A stretch of DNA of 35,416 nucleotides from NCBI GenBank assembly GCA_024232355.1, contig JAAEPW010000348.1, forward strand, positions 1-35,416, given 5' to 3'. Every line of letters begins with the position of its first letter. The stretch's first letter is position 1. This document shows positions 24,327-32,258 of the stretch, one piece after another. The notes beneath the pieces are model-generated. The model did not search any database and was not told the DNA's origin. It saw only the letters and a program-made list of their open reading frames with translations. Origin of the DNA: Chloroflexota bacterium (GTDB lineage Bacteria > Chloroflexota > Anaerolineae > B4-G1). Position numbers and translations under genes: made by a program.

Positions 24327-25037
24327 TTACTTTCCGTGTTTCGGGAACGTGATTTGCGCCCCGATCCAGCCCAGTCCGGCTACCAGCGGCACGCCGCCGA
24401 GCACCGCCAGGGTATACACCCAACCCAGCGGCTCGCGGTCTATCAGGGATGTCGGGTTCACCGTTCGCAGCGCCAGGCCACATGCTTGCAGGATCAGCAG
24501 AATGATGGAGAGACTGATCTTGCCGCTAAAGCGTCCGTCGAGGGAGTGCCCATAGTTGAACCACCAACTCACTGCCCCGGTCAGTATGGCAAACGGCGAC
24601 ATGACGAGCGATACCCACAACACATAGTAGCCGCTCGTCTCGAACGCCGTGTTGCTCGTCAGCAAATACAGTCCCAAAAAGACGGCGGCGACCATCCCCA
24701 ACGCGACGGGAAAATGTACCGCCACCGGATGGGGATGAAAGTCGAAATAGAGATCCAACAGCTTGGTCAGAAATCCCGCTTCTGACTCATCTTCTTGTTG
24801 GGCAACGGTCAATGTGCCCACCAGCGGCACGCGCTCCAGAACACTCTCATCGTGGGGGGCGGCGGAAAAATCGGCCGTCAGATCGTGCCCCGCGTTGTGG
24901 CGGCGGACGTGAACGCCCTTGCGCCACAGGCGGCTTTGTGACACGTCGTACACTTTGCCTTTGTAAGCGACGAACGCCGGGCGATCCTCCTGGCCGTCGC
25001 TTGCGTGCAGGTCTTGTTCAGAGATGGTTTCGTTCAA
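24327..25037 (-). CDS. Cytochrome b5-like domain fused to DUF2231 membrane protein
   Basis: The protein has 236 residues from the TTG at 25037, chosen because AGGAGG lies 9 nt upstream. An ATG at 25076 would overlap the previous gene and lacks an RBS. Residues about 15-80 form a minimal cytochrome b5-like heme domain: FVAYKGKVYDVSQS, then VHVRRHNAGHDLT, then AAPHDE. Likely heme ligands are His43 and His62. Residues about 95-236 are DUF2231: four helices, with paired His in FHPHPVAVHFPVAL at the first helix. The function of this fusion is not established. Between the Act cytochromes and SDH it could be a heme b electron carrier at the membrane. Confidence 0.82.
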   Translation of the reverse strand: MNETISEQDLHASDGQEDRPAFVAYKGKVYDVSQSRLWRKGVHVRRHNAGHDLTADFSAAPHDESVLERVPLVGTLTVAQQEDESEAGFLTKLLDLYFDFHPHPVAVHFPVALGMVAAVFLGLYLLTSNTAFETSGYYVLWVSLVMSPFAILTGAVSWWFNYGHSLDGRFSGKISLSIILLILQACGLALRTVNPTSLIDREPLGWVYTLAVLGGVPLVAGLGWIGAQITFPKHGK

Positions 25038-25062
25038 GTTTGTTGTCCTCCTGGTTTCTGGT

Positions 25063-25488
25063 TTACTGCGTTGCATCTCTCAAGAAAGCGACCAGCGCAT
25101 CCAATTCATCGTTCTCCAATGCCATACCGGGCATTGCACCGCCCCCGGTCAATATCCACTGTTTGAGATTCTCGTCATCGACTGGTTGATCGTCGGGCAA
25201 TGTCTCTTTGTCGAACAGCCCAGCCAGACCTGGCCCGATCTTTGTTTCGGCACTCAAGTCGTGGCAGGCGGAACAATTGGTGTCAAAGGCCTGCGCGCCA
25301 TCGACGGTCTCCGTTGTCTCGGTGGTTTCAGTTTGTTCGTTTGCTGGTGGAGCGACAGCTGGTTCCGCAGGCAAGGTGGCTGGGGGCAGCGTCGGGATCG
25401 GCGTTGGCTCCACGGGCAGTGGTTGAGGGTTACACGCTGTTACGAGTAAAACGGCTAGGGCTATTAGAATAATCAGGTGTTTGTGCAT
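25063..25488 (-). CDS. Monoheme cytochrome c lipoprotein
   Basis: The protein has 141 residues. Lipobox VTAC (Cys19) is followed by a Pro/Thr/Glu-rich tether (20-63) and then a small class I cytochrome c domain with CSACH (Cys72, Cys75, His76) and a distal Met at 119 or 122. The long tether is what one expects of a membrane-anchored shuttle. It follows actE by 24 bp. It is a candidate for the electron link between the Act complex and the cytochrome domain of CoxB. Confidence 0.92.
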   Translation of the reverse strand: MHKHLIILIALAVLLVTACNPQPLPVEPTPIPTLPPATLPAEPAVAPPANEQTETTETTETVDGAQAFDTNCSACHDLSAETKIGPGLAGLFDKETLPDDQPVDDENLKQWILTGGGAMPGMALENDELDALVAFLRDATQ

Positions 25489-25512
25489 TGATCCAATTCC
25501 TTTTCAATACTG

Positions 25513-26016
25513 TTAGGGTTGCAAGGTGCGGACGTGGTTGATCACGTCCCAGCGTTGCCTTTCGGTCAGATTCTCCCGCAGGGGCGGCATAGTGCCAAAA
25601 CCTTGGGTGACAATCCGGTAAAGCGTTGCGTCGGGATAGTCGGCGATGCGTGCCTCGGTCAGGTTTGCCGGGGGGCGGGCATCCTCGCGCCAGAACTCGA
25701 CCACTGGCCCGTCTCCTTGGCCTGACCGTCCGTGACACACCGTGCAGTGAAATTCAAACAAAGTCTCTCCCCGCTGCAACGAGACCCCGTCGGCAGGCAC
25801 GGGATTGACCATCGCTTGTCCCTCGTCCAGGTAAGCGGGGCGGGAGAGCGGCACCGAGTGTTCCGGCGGCAGGCGGCGCGGCCCTTCTTGGGGATGAAGC
25901 GAGGGTTGATCCTCCATAAAGCTGGCAATGTCCACGCCGACGACTTCGTAAAGGAGCATCAAGGCCGCGTATCCGACGACGGCGACCACGATCAGGGGAA
26001 TCAAAAATCGGCGCAT
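25513..26016 (-). CDS. actE: Alternative complex III subunit ActE-like cytochrome c
   Basis: The protein has 167 residues. An uncleaved N-terminal membrane helix (about 4-24) anchors a monoheme cytochrome c domain with CTVCH (Cys91, Cys94, His95) and distal Met143 in GTMPPL. It fits ActE, the small cytochrome subunit of alternative complex III. The ATG overlaps the actD stop (TAATG) with AGGAGG in front. Without ActA in the window, this and the next lipoprotein are the only c hemes seen in the Act segment. Confidence 0.9.
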   Translation of the reverse strand: MRRFLIPLIVVAVVGYAALMLLYEVVGVDIASFMEDQPSLHPQEGPRRLPPEHSVPLSRPAYLDEGQAMVNPVPADGVSLQRGETLFEFHCTVCHGRSGQGDGPVVEFWREDARPPANLTEARIADYPDATLYRIVTQGFGTMPPLRENLTERQRWDVINHVRTLQP

Positions 26017-26558
26017 TATGCCTCCTGTCCCTCAACTTGGGGTTCTTGAATATCTGTCGGTGAAATGACGGCCCCCTGCGATTCTAATACCGCGTGTGCC
26101 TTTTCCTTCTCCCCAACCGAGCAGCGAAAGAGCAGGCCGATCCGGTCGTCGATCAGTGCGGGGCCATCGTAGCTGGGGCCGGTGGTCGGAAGATTATTCA
26201 GTACCACCACGCCGATGAACGAGCCAAGAATCAATATCAGCATTATAAACTCGTACAAGAGCAGCGCCGTGGTGGGCACGGGCACGATGGGCTGGCTGCC
26301 CACTCGGATGACGTAGAGATACGGCGTCACGACGGTGAAAAAGAGACCGATGAGCAAGCCCGCCAACGCGCTCGCCATCGAGATACCTGATAATGGTGTC
26401 TTGATCTCTGGCCGCCCCAACGCCTTGGCCGAATAGGGCATGCTGGATACAACGGTGATGTCTCCATCCGAGATGCCCAAGGCTCGAAGTTGATCGAGCG
26501 TGTCTGCCGCGCGCTCCAAATCTTGAAACGATCCCATCAAAACGGTCGATTCTGTCAT
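26016..26558 (-). CDS. actD: Alternative complex III subunit ActD (DUF3341)
   Basis: The protein has 180 residues with an N-terminal soluble alpha/beta domain (GSFQDLERAADTLDQL, DITVVSSMPY). Two membrane helices follow (about 78-98 and 115-140), then a C-terminal ferredoxin-like strand-helix segment (GLLFRCSVGEKEKAHAVL). This is the DUF3341 layout. ActD is a membrane subunit without cofactors that contacts ActC. The ATG at 26558 lies 1 nt after the actC stop. Confidence 0.9.
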   Translation of the reverse strand: MTESTVLMGSFQDLERAADTLDQLRALGISDGDITVVSSMPYSAKALGRPEIKTPLSGISMASALAGLLIGLFFTVVTPYLYVIRVGSQPIVPVPTTALLLYEFIMLILILGSFIGVVVLNNLPTTGPSYDGPALIDDRIGLLFRCSVGEKEKAHAVLESQGAVISPTDIQEPQVEGQEA

Positions 26559-26559
26559 A

Positions 26560-28002
26560 CTATTCCTCCAACTCGGCAATACTCGGCACCAAAGCCCGCC
26601 CAAACCGTCGCAGTGTATGCGACAGTTGCCCCTCTCGTACTTCCCACACCGGGATGATGGGGAACAAGCGCGAGACGAGAGCGTATAGGAGCAAAAAAGC
26701 GGCCACGGAACCGAGCGAGATGAACACCTCTACCCAGGACGGGGCATAAGTGCCCCAATTAAAGGGCATGTCATTGCGCCGCAGGAAACCAGTGACAATG
26801 ATGAAACGCTCCATATACATCCCCACGTTGACGCCCAGCGCGATCAAAAACAGGGCCACCGGTGAGTTGCGTATGCCCTTGCTCCACAACGTGGCGCAGG
26901 GCACGACAATGTTGAAAAACAGCATGATGAAAAAGAAGGGCGACATCTGACCGGCGACTTGAATGGCCGTGATTTGGTGCCCAACCGCGTCGCCGCCATA
27001 CCACTCGACAAAAAAGTCGGTGAAAAAAAAGTAGGTCCACACAAAAGAAAAGACCAATATCAACTTTGCCAGGGCGTCAAAGTGTTCCTTACGGATGAAA
27101 TACTCGAGCTTCATCGTGGAGCGGGCGATAAAGAGCACGTTGGTCACTGCCGACACGCCAGAAAAGATCGCACCGACCACGAAATATGGCCCAAAGATGG
27201 AACTGCCCCAGCCGGTTACCTTGGACAGTGCAAAGTCCCAGGCCACGATGGTGTGGACGGAAAACATCACGGGGATGATGATGGCAGCAAAGATATTGAT
27301 GCCCGTTTGTAGGGTGTGCCACTGCGTCTCTGTCCCCTTCCACCCCAAAGACATCGCGTGGTAGAGTTTTTTCCGCCACCCGCTCGTATACTCTCGCGCC
27401 GTCGCCAGGTCTGGGATCAGGGGCAAGTATAGATACAACGTGCTGCCCACCAGGTAGGAGGCGATGGCGATTTCGTCAAAGAGAAAGGGCGAGTGAAAAT
27501 TGGGCCACAGTCCGCGCTGGTTGGGGTAGGGGGCGATCCAATATCCCCGCCACGTGCGCCCCACGTGGATGCCGAGAAAGGCGACGGCCACCAGCAAGGA
27601 CGTGGTCGTCATCATCTCGGCGGCGCGGGTGATGGGGCGTCGAAACTCGGCCTTGAACACGCGCAGAATGGCCGAGACAAAAGTCCCCGAGTGGCTGATG
27701 CCGACCCAAAAGACAAAGTTGACGATGAACACACCCCAATAGTTGGGGCGGTTGATGCCCGCTACGCCCATTCCCCAGCGGATCTGGTAGATCCAGGCCC
27801 CCACAAAGCCCCCTAGGGCCAGCACAGCCAGGATCGCTACCACCACCCAATAGCTCAACCCGGTGCGCTGCATCGAGTCGATGACCATACGGTTCATTTC
27901 TTCCTGAGGGCGCGGATCCAGGAGCAGGTGGTGGCTGTATTCCTCCTTTTGTTCCGCTTCGGAATGGCTCAACGGTTTTGATGCAGCAGCTTTAACCGAC
28001 AT
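26560..28002 (-). CDS. actC: Alternative complex III subunit ActC (NrfD/PsrC family)
   Basis: The protein has 480 residues with about ten membrane helices of the NrfD/PsrC quinol-binding family. Recognisable pieces are NYWGVFIVNFVFWVGISHSG, the HVGRTWRGYWIAPYPNQR loop and HTIVAWDFALSKVTGW, all typical of ActC. It binds menaquinol and forms the proton half-channel. The start overlaps the actB stop by 11 nt. Length and motifs are normal for the family. Confidence 0.95.
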   Translation of the reverse strand: MSVKAAASKPLSHSEAEQKEEYSHHLLLDPRPQEEMNRMVIDSMQRTGLSYWVVVAILAVLALGGFVGAWIYQIRWGMGVAGINRPNYWGVFIVNFVFWVGISHSGTFVSAILRVFKAEFRRPITRAAEMMTTTSLLVAVAFLGIHVGRTWRGYWIAPYPNQRGLWPNFHSPFLFDEIAIASYLVGSTLYLYLPLIPDLATAREYTSGWRKKLYHAMSLGWKGTETQWHTLQTGINIFAAIIIPVMFSVHTIVAWDFALSKVTGWGSSIFGPYFVVGAIFSGVSAVTNVLFIARSTMKLEYFIRKEHFDALAKLILVFSFVWTYFFFTDFFVEWYGGDAVGHQITAIQVAGQMSPFFFIMLFFNIVVPCATLWSKGIRNSPVALFLIALGVNVGMYMERFIIVTGFLRRNDMPFNWGTYAPSWVEVFISLGSVAAFLLLYALVSRLFPIIPVWEVREGQLSHTLRRFGRALVPSIAELEE

Positions 28003-28702
28003 AAGAATCCCCCTGCTTTAGATATGTGATTGATGGTTCGGTGCCCTTTTCTTCTAGCAAGACGAACGCCCTCCCACTGTGCGCCAGTTGTGCCACTAGG
28101 CTCTCGGGGTCGTTCAGATCGCCAAAGACGAGCGCGTCGGTGGGACAGGTCTGCACGCACGCGGGCTGCACGTGTTCCATCCATCCATCCAGTCCCTGGG
28201 CGTTGGCCTCTTCCCTGGCACGACGGATGCGCTGGATGCAAAAGGTGCACTTTTCCATAATGCCGCGCGTGCGTACTGTGACGTCGGGATTGAGTTGCTC
28301 GTTCAACGGCTCTGGCAGGTATGGATTGAACCAGTTGAACATCCGCACCTTGTACGGGCAGTTGACACCGCAGTAACGAATGCCCACGCACCGGTTGTAG
28401 ACCTGGACGTTGATGCTCTCCTTTTGATCATTCATTGTGGCATACATCGGGCAGACCGGCTCGCAGGGTGCTTTTTGGCACTGTTGGCACAGGACGGGCA
28501 TAAAACTCGCCTGCACGTGTGGGTATTCGCCCTGCCAGTAGCGCTCGATTCGAATCCAGTGCAGAGATCGTCCCAGGGTCACTTCTTCCTCGCCAACGGT
28601 GGGTACATTGTTCTCCGCATGGCAGGCTACTACGCATGCCTGGCAACTGGTGCACAGGTCCAGATCGATCACCATGCCCCATCTACGTTTGTCTATGTCC
28701 AT
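27992..28702 (-). CDS. actB: Alternative complex III ActB, iron-sulfur part only
   Basis: The protein has 236 residues from the ATG at 28702, which has AGAGG just upstream; a second ATG at 28714 overlaps the VOC stop. It has four cysteine groups: CTSCQACVVACH (Cys17, 20, 23, 27), CQQCQKAPCEPVCP, CVGIRYCGVNCPYKVR and CTFC with CVQTCP. In the third group Ile replaces one Cys, as in ActB proteins that carry one [3Fe-4S] and three [4Fe-4S] clusters. In most known Act complexes ActB is a roughly 1000-residue fusion with an N-terminal molybdopterin-enzyme-like domain. That half is missing here and no such gene is upstream. It could also be the iron-sulfur subunit of another NrfD-type enzyme, but actC, actD and actE follow directly. 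Confidence 0.88.
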   Translation of the reverse strand: MDIDKRRWGMVIDLDLCTSCQACVVACHAENNVPTVGEEEVTLGRSLHWIRIERYWQGEYPHVQASFMPVLCQQCQKAPCEPVCPMYATMNDQKESINVQVYNRCVGIRYCGVNCPYKVRMFNWFNPYLPEPLNEQLNPDVTVRTRGIMEKCTFCIQRIRRAREEANAQGLDGWMEHVQPACVQTCPTDALVFGDLNDPESLVAQLAHSGRAFVLLEEKGTEPSITYLKQGDSYVG

Positions 28703-28710
28703 ATCACCTC

Positions 28711-29136
28711 TCATTTCCGAAAGTTGCTGTCTTTGTTCAATTCTATCAATCCGATAGACTCTCCATTGATCCCGCGGAAATAGAATATTTTACCATTCCG
28801 CACGTTCAGAATTCTGTTCACAGGAATGTGTCCCTCGATCAAAGAATTTGTTTCTACCCCAAGTTCTTTTAACCTTTCTATCTCCTTCTCAATGTCCTCC
28901 ACGATGAAACCGATGTGATCAATTACACCTTGGGGGTCGCTTGCTGTCCCCCCTTTGAGTTGCGTCAATTCTATTACAATATCGCCACTTTTGATAAACG
29001 CTCTTGAATCCCCCTTGGGGTTTGTTGACTTTTCCTGAATGACTTGAAAGCCAAAGACCCGTTCGTAGAACTCGACTGTTCTATCAATATCCCGTACCAG
29101 CAAACCGATTAGGCTTATTTGACGATGCATGTTCAT
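28711..29136 (-). CDS. VOC-family (glyoxalase/epimerase-like) protein
   Basis: The protein has 141 residues with the beta-alpha-beta-beta-beta pattern of the vicinal oxygen chelate fold: ISLIGLLVRDIDRTVEFYERVFGF, then GVIDHIGFIVEDIE. The metal-type His in IDHIGF and the Glu in VIELTQ are present, resembling methylmalonyl-CoA epimerase or lactoylglutathione lyase relatives. The substrate is unknown. GAGG precedes the ATG by 4 nt. It lies between the histidine kinase (11 bp) and actB (overlapping or 8 bp), so it is cotranscribed with both. Confidence 0.82.
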   Translation of the reverse strand: MNMHRQISLIGLLVRDIDRTVEFYERVFGFQVIQEKSTNPKGDSRAFIKSGDIVIELTQLKGGTASDPQGVIDHIGFIVEDIEKEIERLKELGVETNSLIEGHIPVNRILNVRNGKIFYFRGINGESIGLIELNKDSNFRK

Positions 29137-29147
29137 AATTCCTCACA

Positions 29148-30761
29148 TTACTCAATAGATGGCAACCAAATGATAAAAGTGCTTCCCTCTCCTATTTGGC
29201 TCTCTATAGTTATTCGTCCTCCCTGTGCGCGTGCGATCTCGTCGGCGATACTCAATCCCAGACCAGTGCCGGGGACGTGGCCTGAATCGGCCAGCTCGCC
29301 ACGGAAAAAGCGGTCAAACACCTTTTCCTGTTCTTCTGGCGAAATGCCAGGCCCGGTATCTTGCACAGCGATCGTCACCCAAACTCGGTCTTTTTCCTCG
29401 ACGGCTCTCACTTTTAGCGTCACCTGCCCACCAGATAGTGTAAAAATAATCGCATTCTCTATGATCTCTCCCAGCGCTTGAGATAGTCGTCCCAAATCCC
29501 CTTTGATGACCGGGAGATCAGACGGAATCGGCATATTCTCCAAGCCTAATCCTGCTGCTTTTGCCCGATCCTGATATCGAGTAATGGTATCCTCAACGAG
29601 TATGGGTAACGGGATAGCTTCCCAAGCAGTTACCGCCTTGCCACTATCTAATGCCGTGATTTCGAGGGCATCCTGAATCAGTTGAGCCAACCAGGCGATC
29701 TGATTTTCTATCGTCTGCAGATGGTGCTGATGTTTCTCTGAGAGTTCCGCTTGCCACATCAGATGAGCATAAAGCTGGAGCGTCGTTATCGGCGTGCGGA
29801 ATTGATGAGATATGTTGGTGATGAACTGACTCCGTGCCCGCTCCAGATCCTTGCTTTGACTGATGTCGTGATGACTGGAGACGTAGCCCGTCAAGCGCCC
29901 CTCAGCGTCGCGCATAGGAGCAACAGTCAATGCTGCGTCATACATGCGACCATCTTTGCGTCGGAAAATGACTTCACCTTGCCATACATTGTCCTCAGCC
30001 GCAGTCGATTCTATAGATTGCAAGACTTGTCCTGATCCTGTCGTTGCTTCTACCGACCTCGCATCCTGCCCCAAAAGTTCTTTTAGCGTATAGCCGGTCA
30101 GCGCAGCGAATGCAGGGTTGACATAGCGAATCCGCATTTCCTGGTCGGCCATGAGGATGGCATCGCCCACGCTGTGCAGGATCGCATCCAGTTGAGCATA
30201 TTGAGCCTGAATCTCGACCGTTCGTTCCGATACTAGATCTTCCAGTTGCTCGGAATACTCCCTCAACGCCTTCTCTGCCCGTTTGCGTTCTTCGGCTTCT
30301 TCCAAAGCCTGATCGCGTACAACCCAGTATTCGCGGACGCGCCGGGTCAGATCCGTGACATCTTGGATGGCAAAGAGCGCATAGAAACTGGTTTCATCTG
30401 ATGCCGGTATAGCGGTGACCGTCGTATGTTGAACGCGAAACTGTCCATCCGGCAGAGGTGCGGGAATAATGTACTGGTGAAGTAGAGAGGAAAAGACAGC
30501 CGGAGGGCCGCCCTCAAATATACCCTCAAAGCGCCCAATGTACTGGGGATTATCCAGATGCGGGAAGAGTACTTTGAGGTTCATCCCAACCACATCATCC
30601 CGAGAGAGTCCTGTCCAATCCTCAAGGCAGCGATTCCAAAAAAGAACGCCCAAGTCCTTTCGCAAGACCAACATGCCTATCGGAACGTGGTCCAGGAAAT
30701 CAAAGTCTCGTCTATTCTCAATTGTACAAGTCTCGTTCACAATTGCGTTTTTCAAGGTCAT
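29148..30761 (-). CDS. PAS-domain sensor histidine kinase
   Basis: The protein has 537 residues and no membrane helix, so it is cytoplasmic. PAS domain 1 is at about 20-140 and a coiled coil at about 145-190. PAS domain 2 is at about 190-305, with the PAC motif YVSSHHDISQ. The HisKA dimerisation helix carries His319 in ISHQFRTPIT. The HATPase domain is at about 420-537, with Asn436, DTGPGI and GTGLGLSIA. The start overlaps the cheC stop (ATGA). PAS domains often sense redox state, oxygen or heme, and the neighbours are respiratory genes, but no ligand residue can be assigned. Its natural partner is probably the receiver protein encoded two genes upstream. No DNA-binding regulator is nearby. 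Confidence 0.93.
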   Translation of the reverse strand: MTLKNAIVNETCTIENRRDFDFLDHVPIGMLVLRKDLGVLFWNRCLEDWTGLSRDDVVGMNLKVLFPHLDNPQYIGRFEGIFEGGPPAVFSSLLHQYIIPAPLPDGQFRVQHTTVTAIPASDETSFYALFAIQDVTDLTRRVREYWVVRDQALEEAEERKRAEKALREYSEQLEDLVSERTVEIQAQYAQLDAILHSVGDAILMADQEMRIRYVNPAFAALTGYTLKELLGQDARSVEATTGSGQVLQSIESTAAEDNVWQGEVIFRRKDGRMYDAALTVAPMRDAEGRLTGYVSSHHDISQSKDLERARSQFITNISHQFRTPITTLQLYAHLMWQAELSEKHQHHLQTIENQIAWLAQLIQDALEITALDSGKAVTAWEAIPLPILVEDTITRYQDRAKAAGLGLENMPIPSDLPVIKGDLGRLSQALGEIIENAIIFTLSGGQVTLKVRAVEEKDRVWVTIAVQDTGPGISPEEQEKVFDRFFRGELADSGHVPGTGLGLSIADEIARAQGGRITIESQIGEGSTFIIWLPSIE

Positions 30762-31360
30762 GCTTCCATTCGCTGATCAAGGGCTGCCAATAGCACATCG
30801 AATGAACCCACTTCAAAGACTAGGATGATGTCACCATCGATCTGATGCTGTTCAATGGTAAATTGAGCTTGTACCCATATAATCGTAGCATCAAAATTGA
30901 GATCGTTGGGAGCCAACAGGGTTTGGATGGGATTTTCCACATACCTGGGCACAGAATAGTGAATACGCTGCTCAATCTCGTTGCCAATTATGCCCATTAC
31001 GCCGCTTAGGACAATGTTCCCTATCTCGGTAAGCGTCCCAACTCGAATTGAATCAAAGTCAGTAAGAAATAACTCATCCCCTGTGAGGACGGACACCAAT
31101 TTGACCGCGCTTTCCGCTGGAAAGACCAACGACGTGGTTCCAGAGAACGGGCCCCTGAACGCGAGTTGGACAGTGGCTAGTGTCTCTTTTCCCAACGCTT
31201 TTTGTTTTTCTTCCAATGCTAAAGGGGAGAGCACCTCGACGAGCGGAACACGCAAGAGGACGTGTGAATGGAGCATTGTATTCAGCATACTGGCTGCTCG
31301 GCCAACACCGATGTTGATCAATTCTTTCAAGATATCAACCTGATCGAATGTCAACTTCAT
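30758..31360 (-). CDS. cheC: CheC-like phosphatase
   Basis: The protein has 200 residues of the CheC/CheX/FliY family. The first phosphatase signature D-x3-E-x2-N is intact: Asp9, Glu13 and Asn16 in DILKELINIGVGRAA. The second copy, GTLTEIGNIVLSG, keeps Glu and Asn but has Gly in place of the first Asp/Ser, so it may be inactive. CheC removes phosphate from CheY-type receivers. The ATG overlaps the receiver gene stop (TAATG), and the kinase gene follows with a 4-nt overlap. No CheA, CheD or flagellar gene is present, so this is a non-chemotaxis use of CheC. Confidence 0.88.
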   Translation of the reverse strand: MKLTFDQVDILKELINIGVGRAASMLNTMLHSHVLLRVPLVEVLSPLALEEKQKALGKETLATVQLAFRGPFSGTTSLVFPAESAVKLVSVLTGDELFLTDFDSIRVGTLTEIGNIVLSGVMGIIGNEIEQRIHYSVPRYVENPIQTLLAPNDLNFDATIIWVQAQFTIEQHQIDGDIILVFEVGSFDVLLAALDQRMEA

Positions 31361-31743
31361 TAGACAATCTCCTCTTTGTCGCCTTTGACATTAAGAGCTT
31401 GTTTAATCGCGTCAAGCAATTCTGTTTCTTGCACAGGCTTGGTAGTGAACGCGACTGCTCCCAGTTGTAAACAGTGTTGGCGGGTGCTTTCCTGAACATC
31501 TGCCGTAAGTACGATCACTGGGATATCGAACCCCTGGTCACGCAAAATCTGGAGAAACTCCTCCCCCCCCATATCTGGCATAAGAAGGTCCAGCAGGATG
31601 CAGTTGGGCATAGCAGAGGTAATTATCTCCAAGCCCTCGTGCCCGTTGGTCACCTCAAGTGGCTCATATCCCGCTGTTTCCACAACTTGACGAATTTTGT
31701 AGCGCTGATATGCCGAGTCATCTACGATCAAAACTTTCGCCAT
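31360..31743 (-). CDS. Single-domain response regulator (CheY-like receiver)
   Basis: The protein has 127 residues and one receiver domain: acidic pair Asp9-Asp10 in VDDS, phospho-acceptor Asp52 in LLDLLMPDMGG, Thr80 in VLTAD and Lys102 in TKPV. No output domain is present. The ATG at 31743 is preferred to the one at 31749 because of the spacing from GGGAG. It heads the three-gene module receiver, CheC, kinase and probably acts through protein-protein contacts. Confidence 0.93.
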   Translation of the reverse strand: MAKVLIVDDSAYQRYKIRQVVETAGYEPLEVTNGHEGLEIITSAMPNCILLDLLMPDMGGEEFLQILRDQGFDIPVIVLTADVQESTRQHCLQLGAVAFTTKPVQETELLDAIKQALNVKGDKEEIV

Positions 31744-31779
31744 AGTCATTCTCCCTTTGAAATCATTTCATTCTCAAGC

Positions 31780-32187
31780 TCATCTTTCCAAAAACTTGGC
31801 AACCCGCTCCAACCGCACACGTGCCTCGTCGGCGATCTCGCGCAGTACCGGGTCCTCGCCCATACTGCCGACCTGTAAAATCACTGCCGGGTCCGCGATG
31901 CGCACAATGGAGCTGCCCTCAGAGTCGGCCTCGACTGTGAGGTTGCATGGCAGTATCAAGCCCGCTTGGGCATCGTGAGCTATAGCGCGATGTGCCAGCG
32001 GTGGGTTGCAAGCACCGAGGATGGTATAGGGACGGAAATCCTCTCCCAACTTTTCCTGAAATGTGGCACGCACATCAATCCTGGTCAACACGCCGAACCC
32101 TTCTGTTTTGAGGGCCGTGGCGACTGATTCAAGTGCTTCCTCGTAAGATTGATCAAGATGAACTTGAAAAGCAATAGATTCTGTCAT
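31780..32187 (-). CDS. DUF302 domain protein
   Basis: The protein has 135 residues and is soluble. The DUF302 pattern is clear: EGFGVLTRIDVRATFQEKLG, then YTILGACNPPLAHRAI and GLILPCNLTVE, with two conserved Cys. The function of DUF302 is not established. The gene has GGAGG directly before its ATG. It lies 36 bp upstream of the receiver gene and may be cotranscribed with it. Confidence 0.88.
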   Translation of the reverse strand: MTESIAFQVHLDQSYEEALESVATALKTEGFGVLTRIDVRATFQEKLGEDFRPYTILGACNPPLAHRAIAHDAQAGLILPCNLTVEADSEGSSIVRIADPAVILQVGSMGEDPVLREIADEARVRLERVAKFLER

Positions 32188-32258
32188 TTTTCCTCCTATG
32201 GATACTTTTTTTCTTTTGTCACGAGTTTCACAAATTACCCTGAATGTAGACTAGGTGT

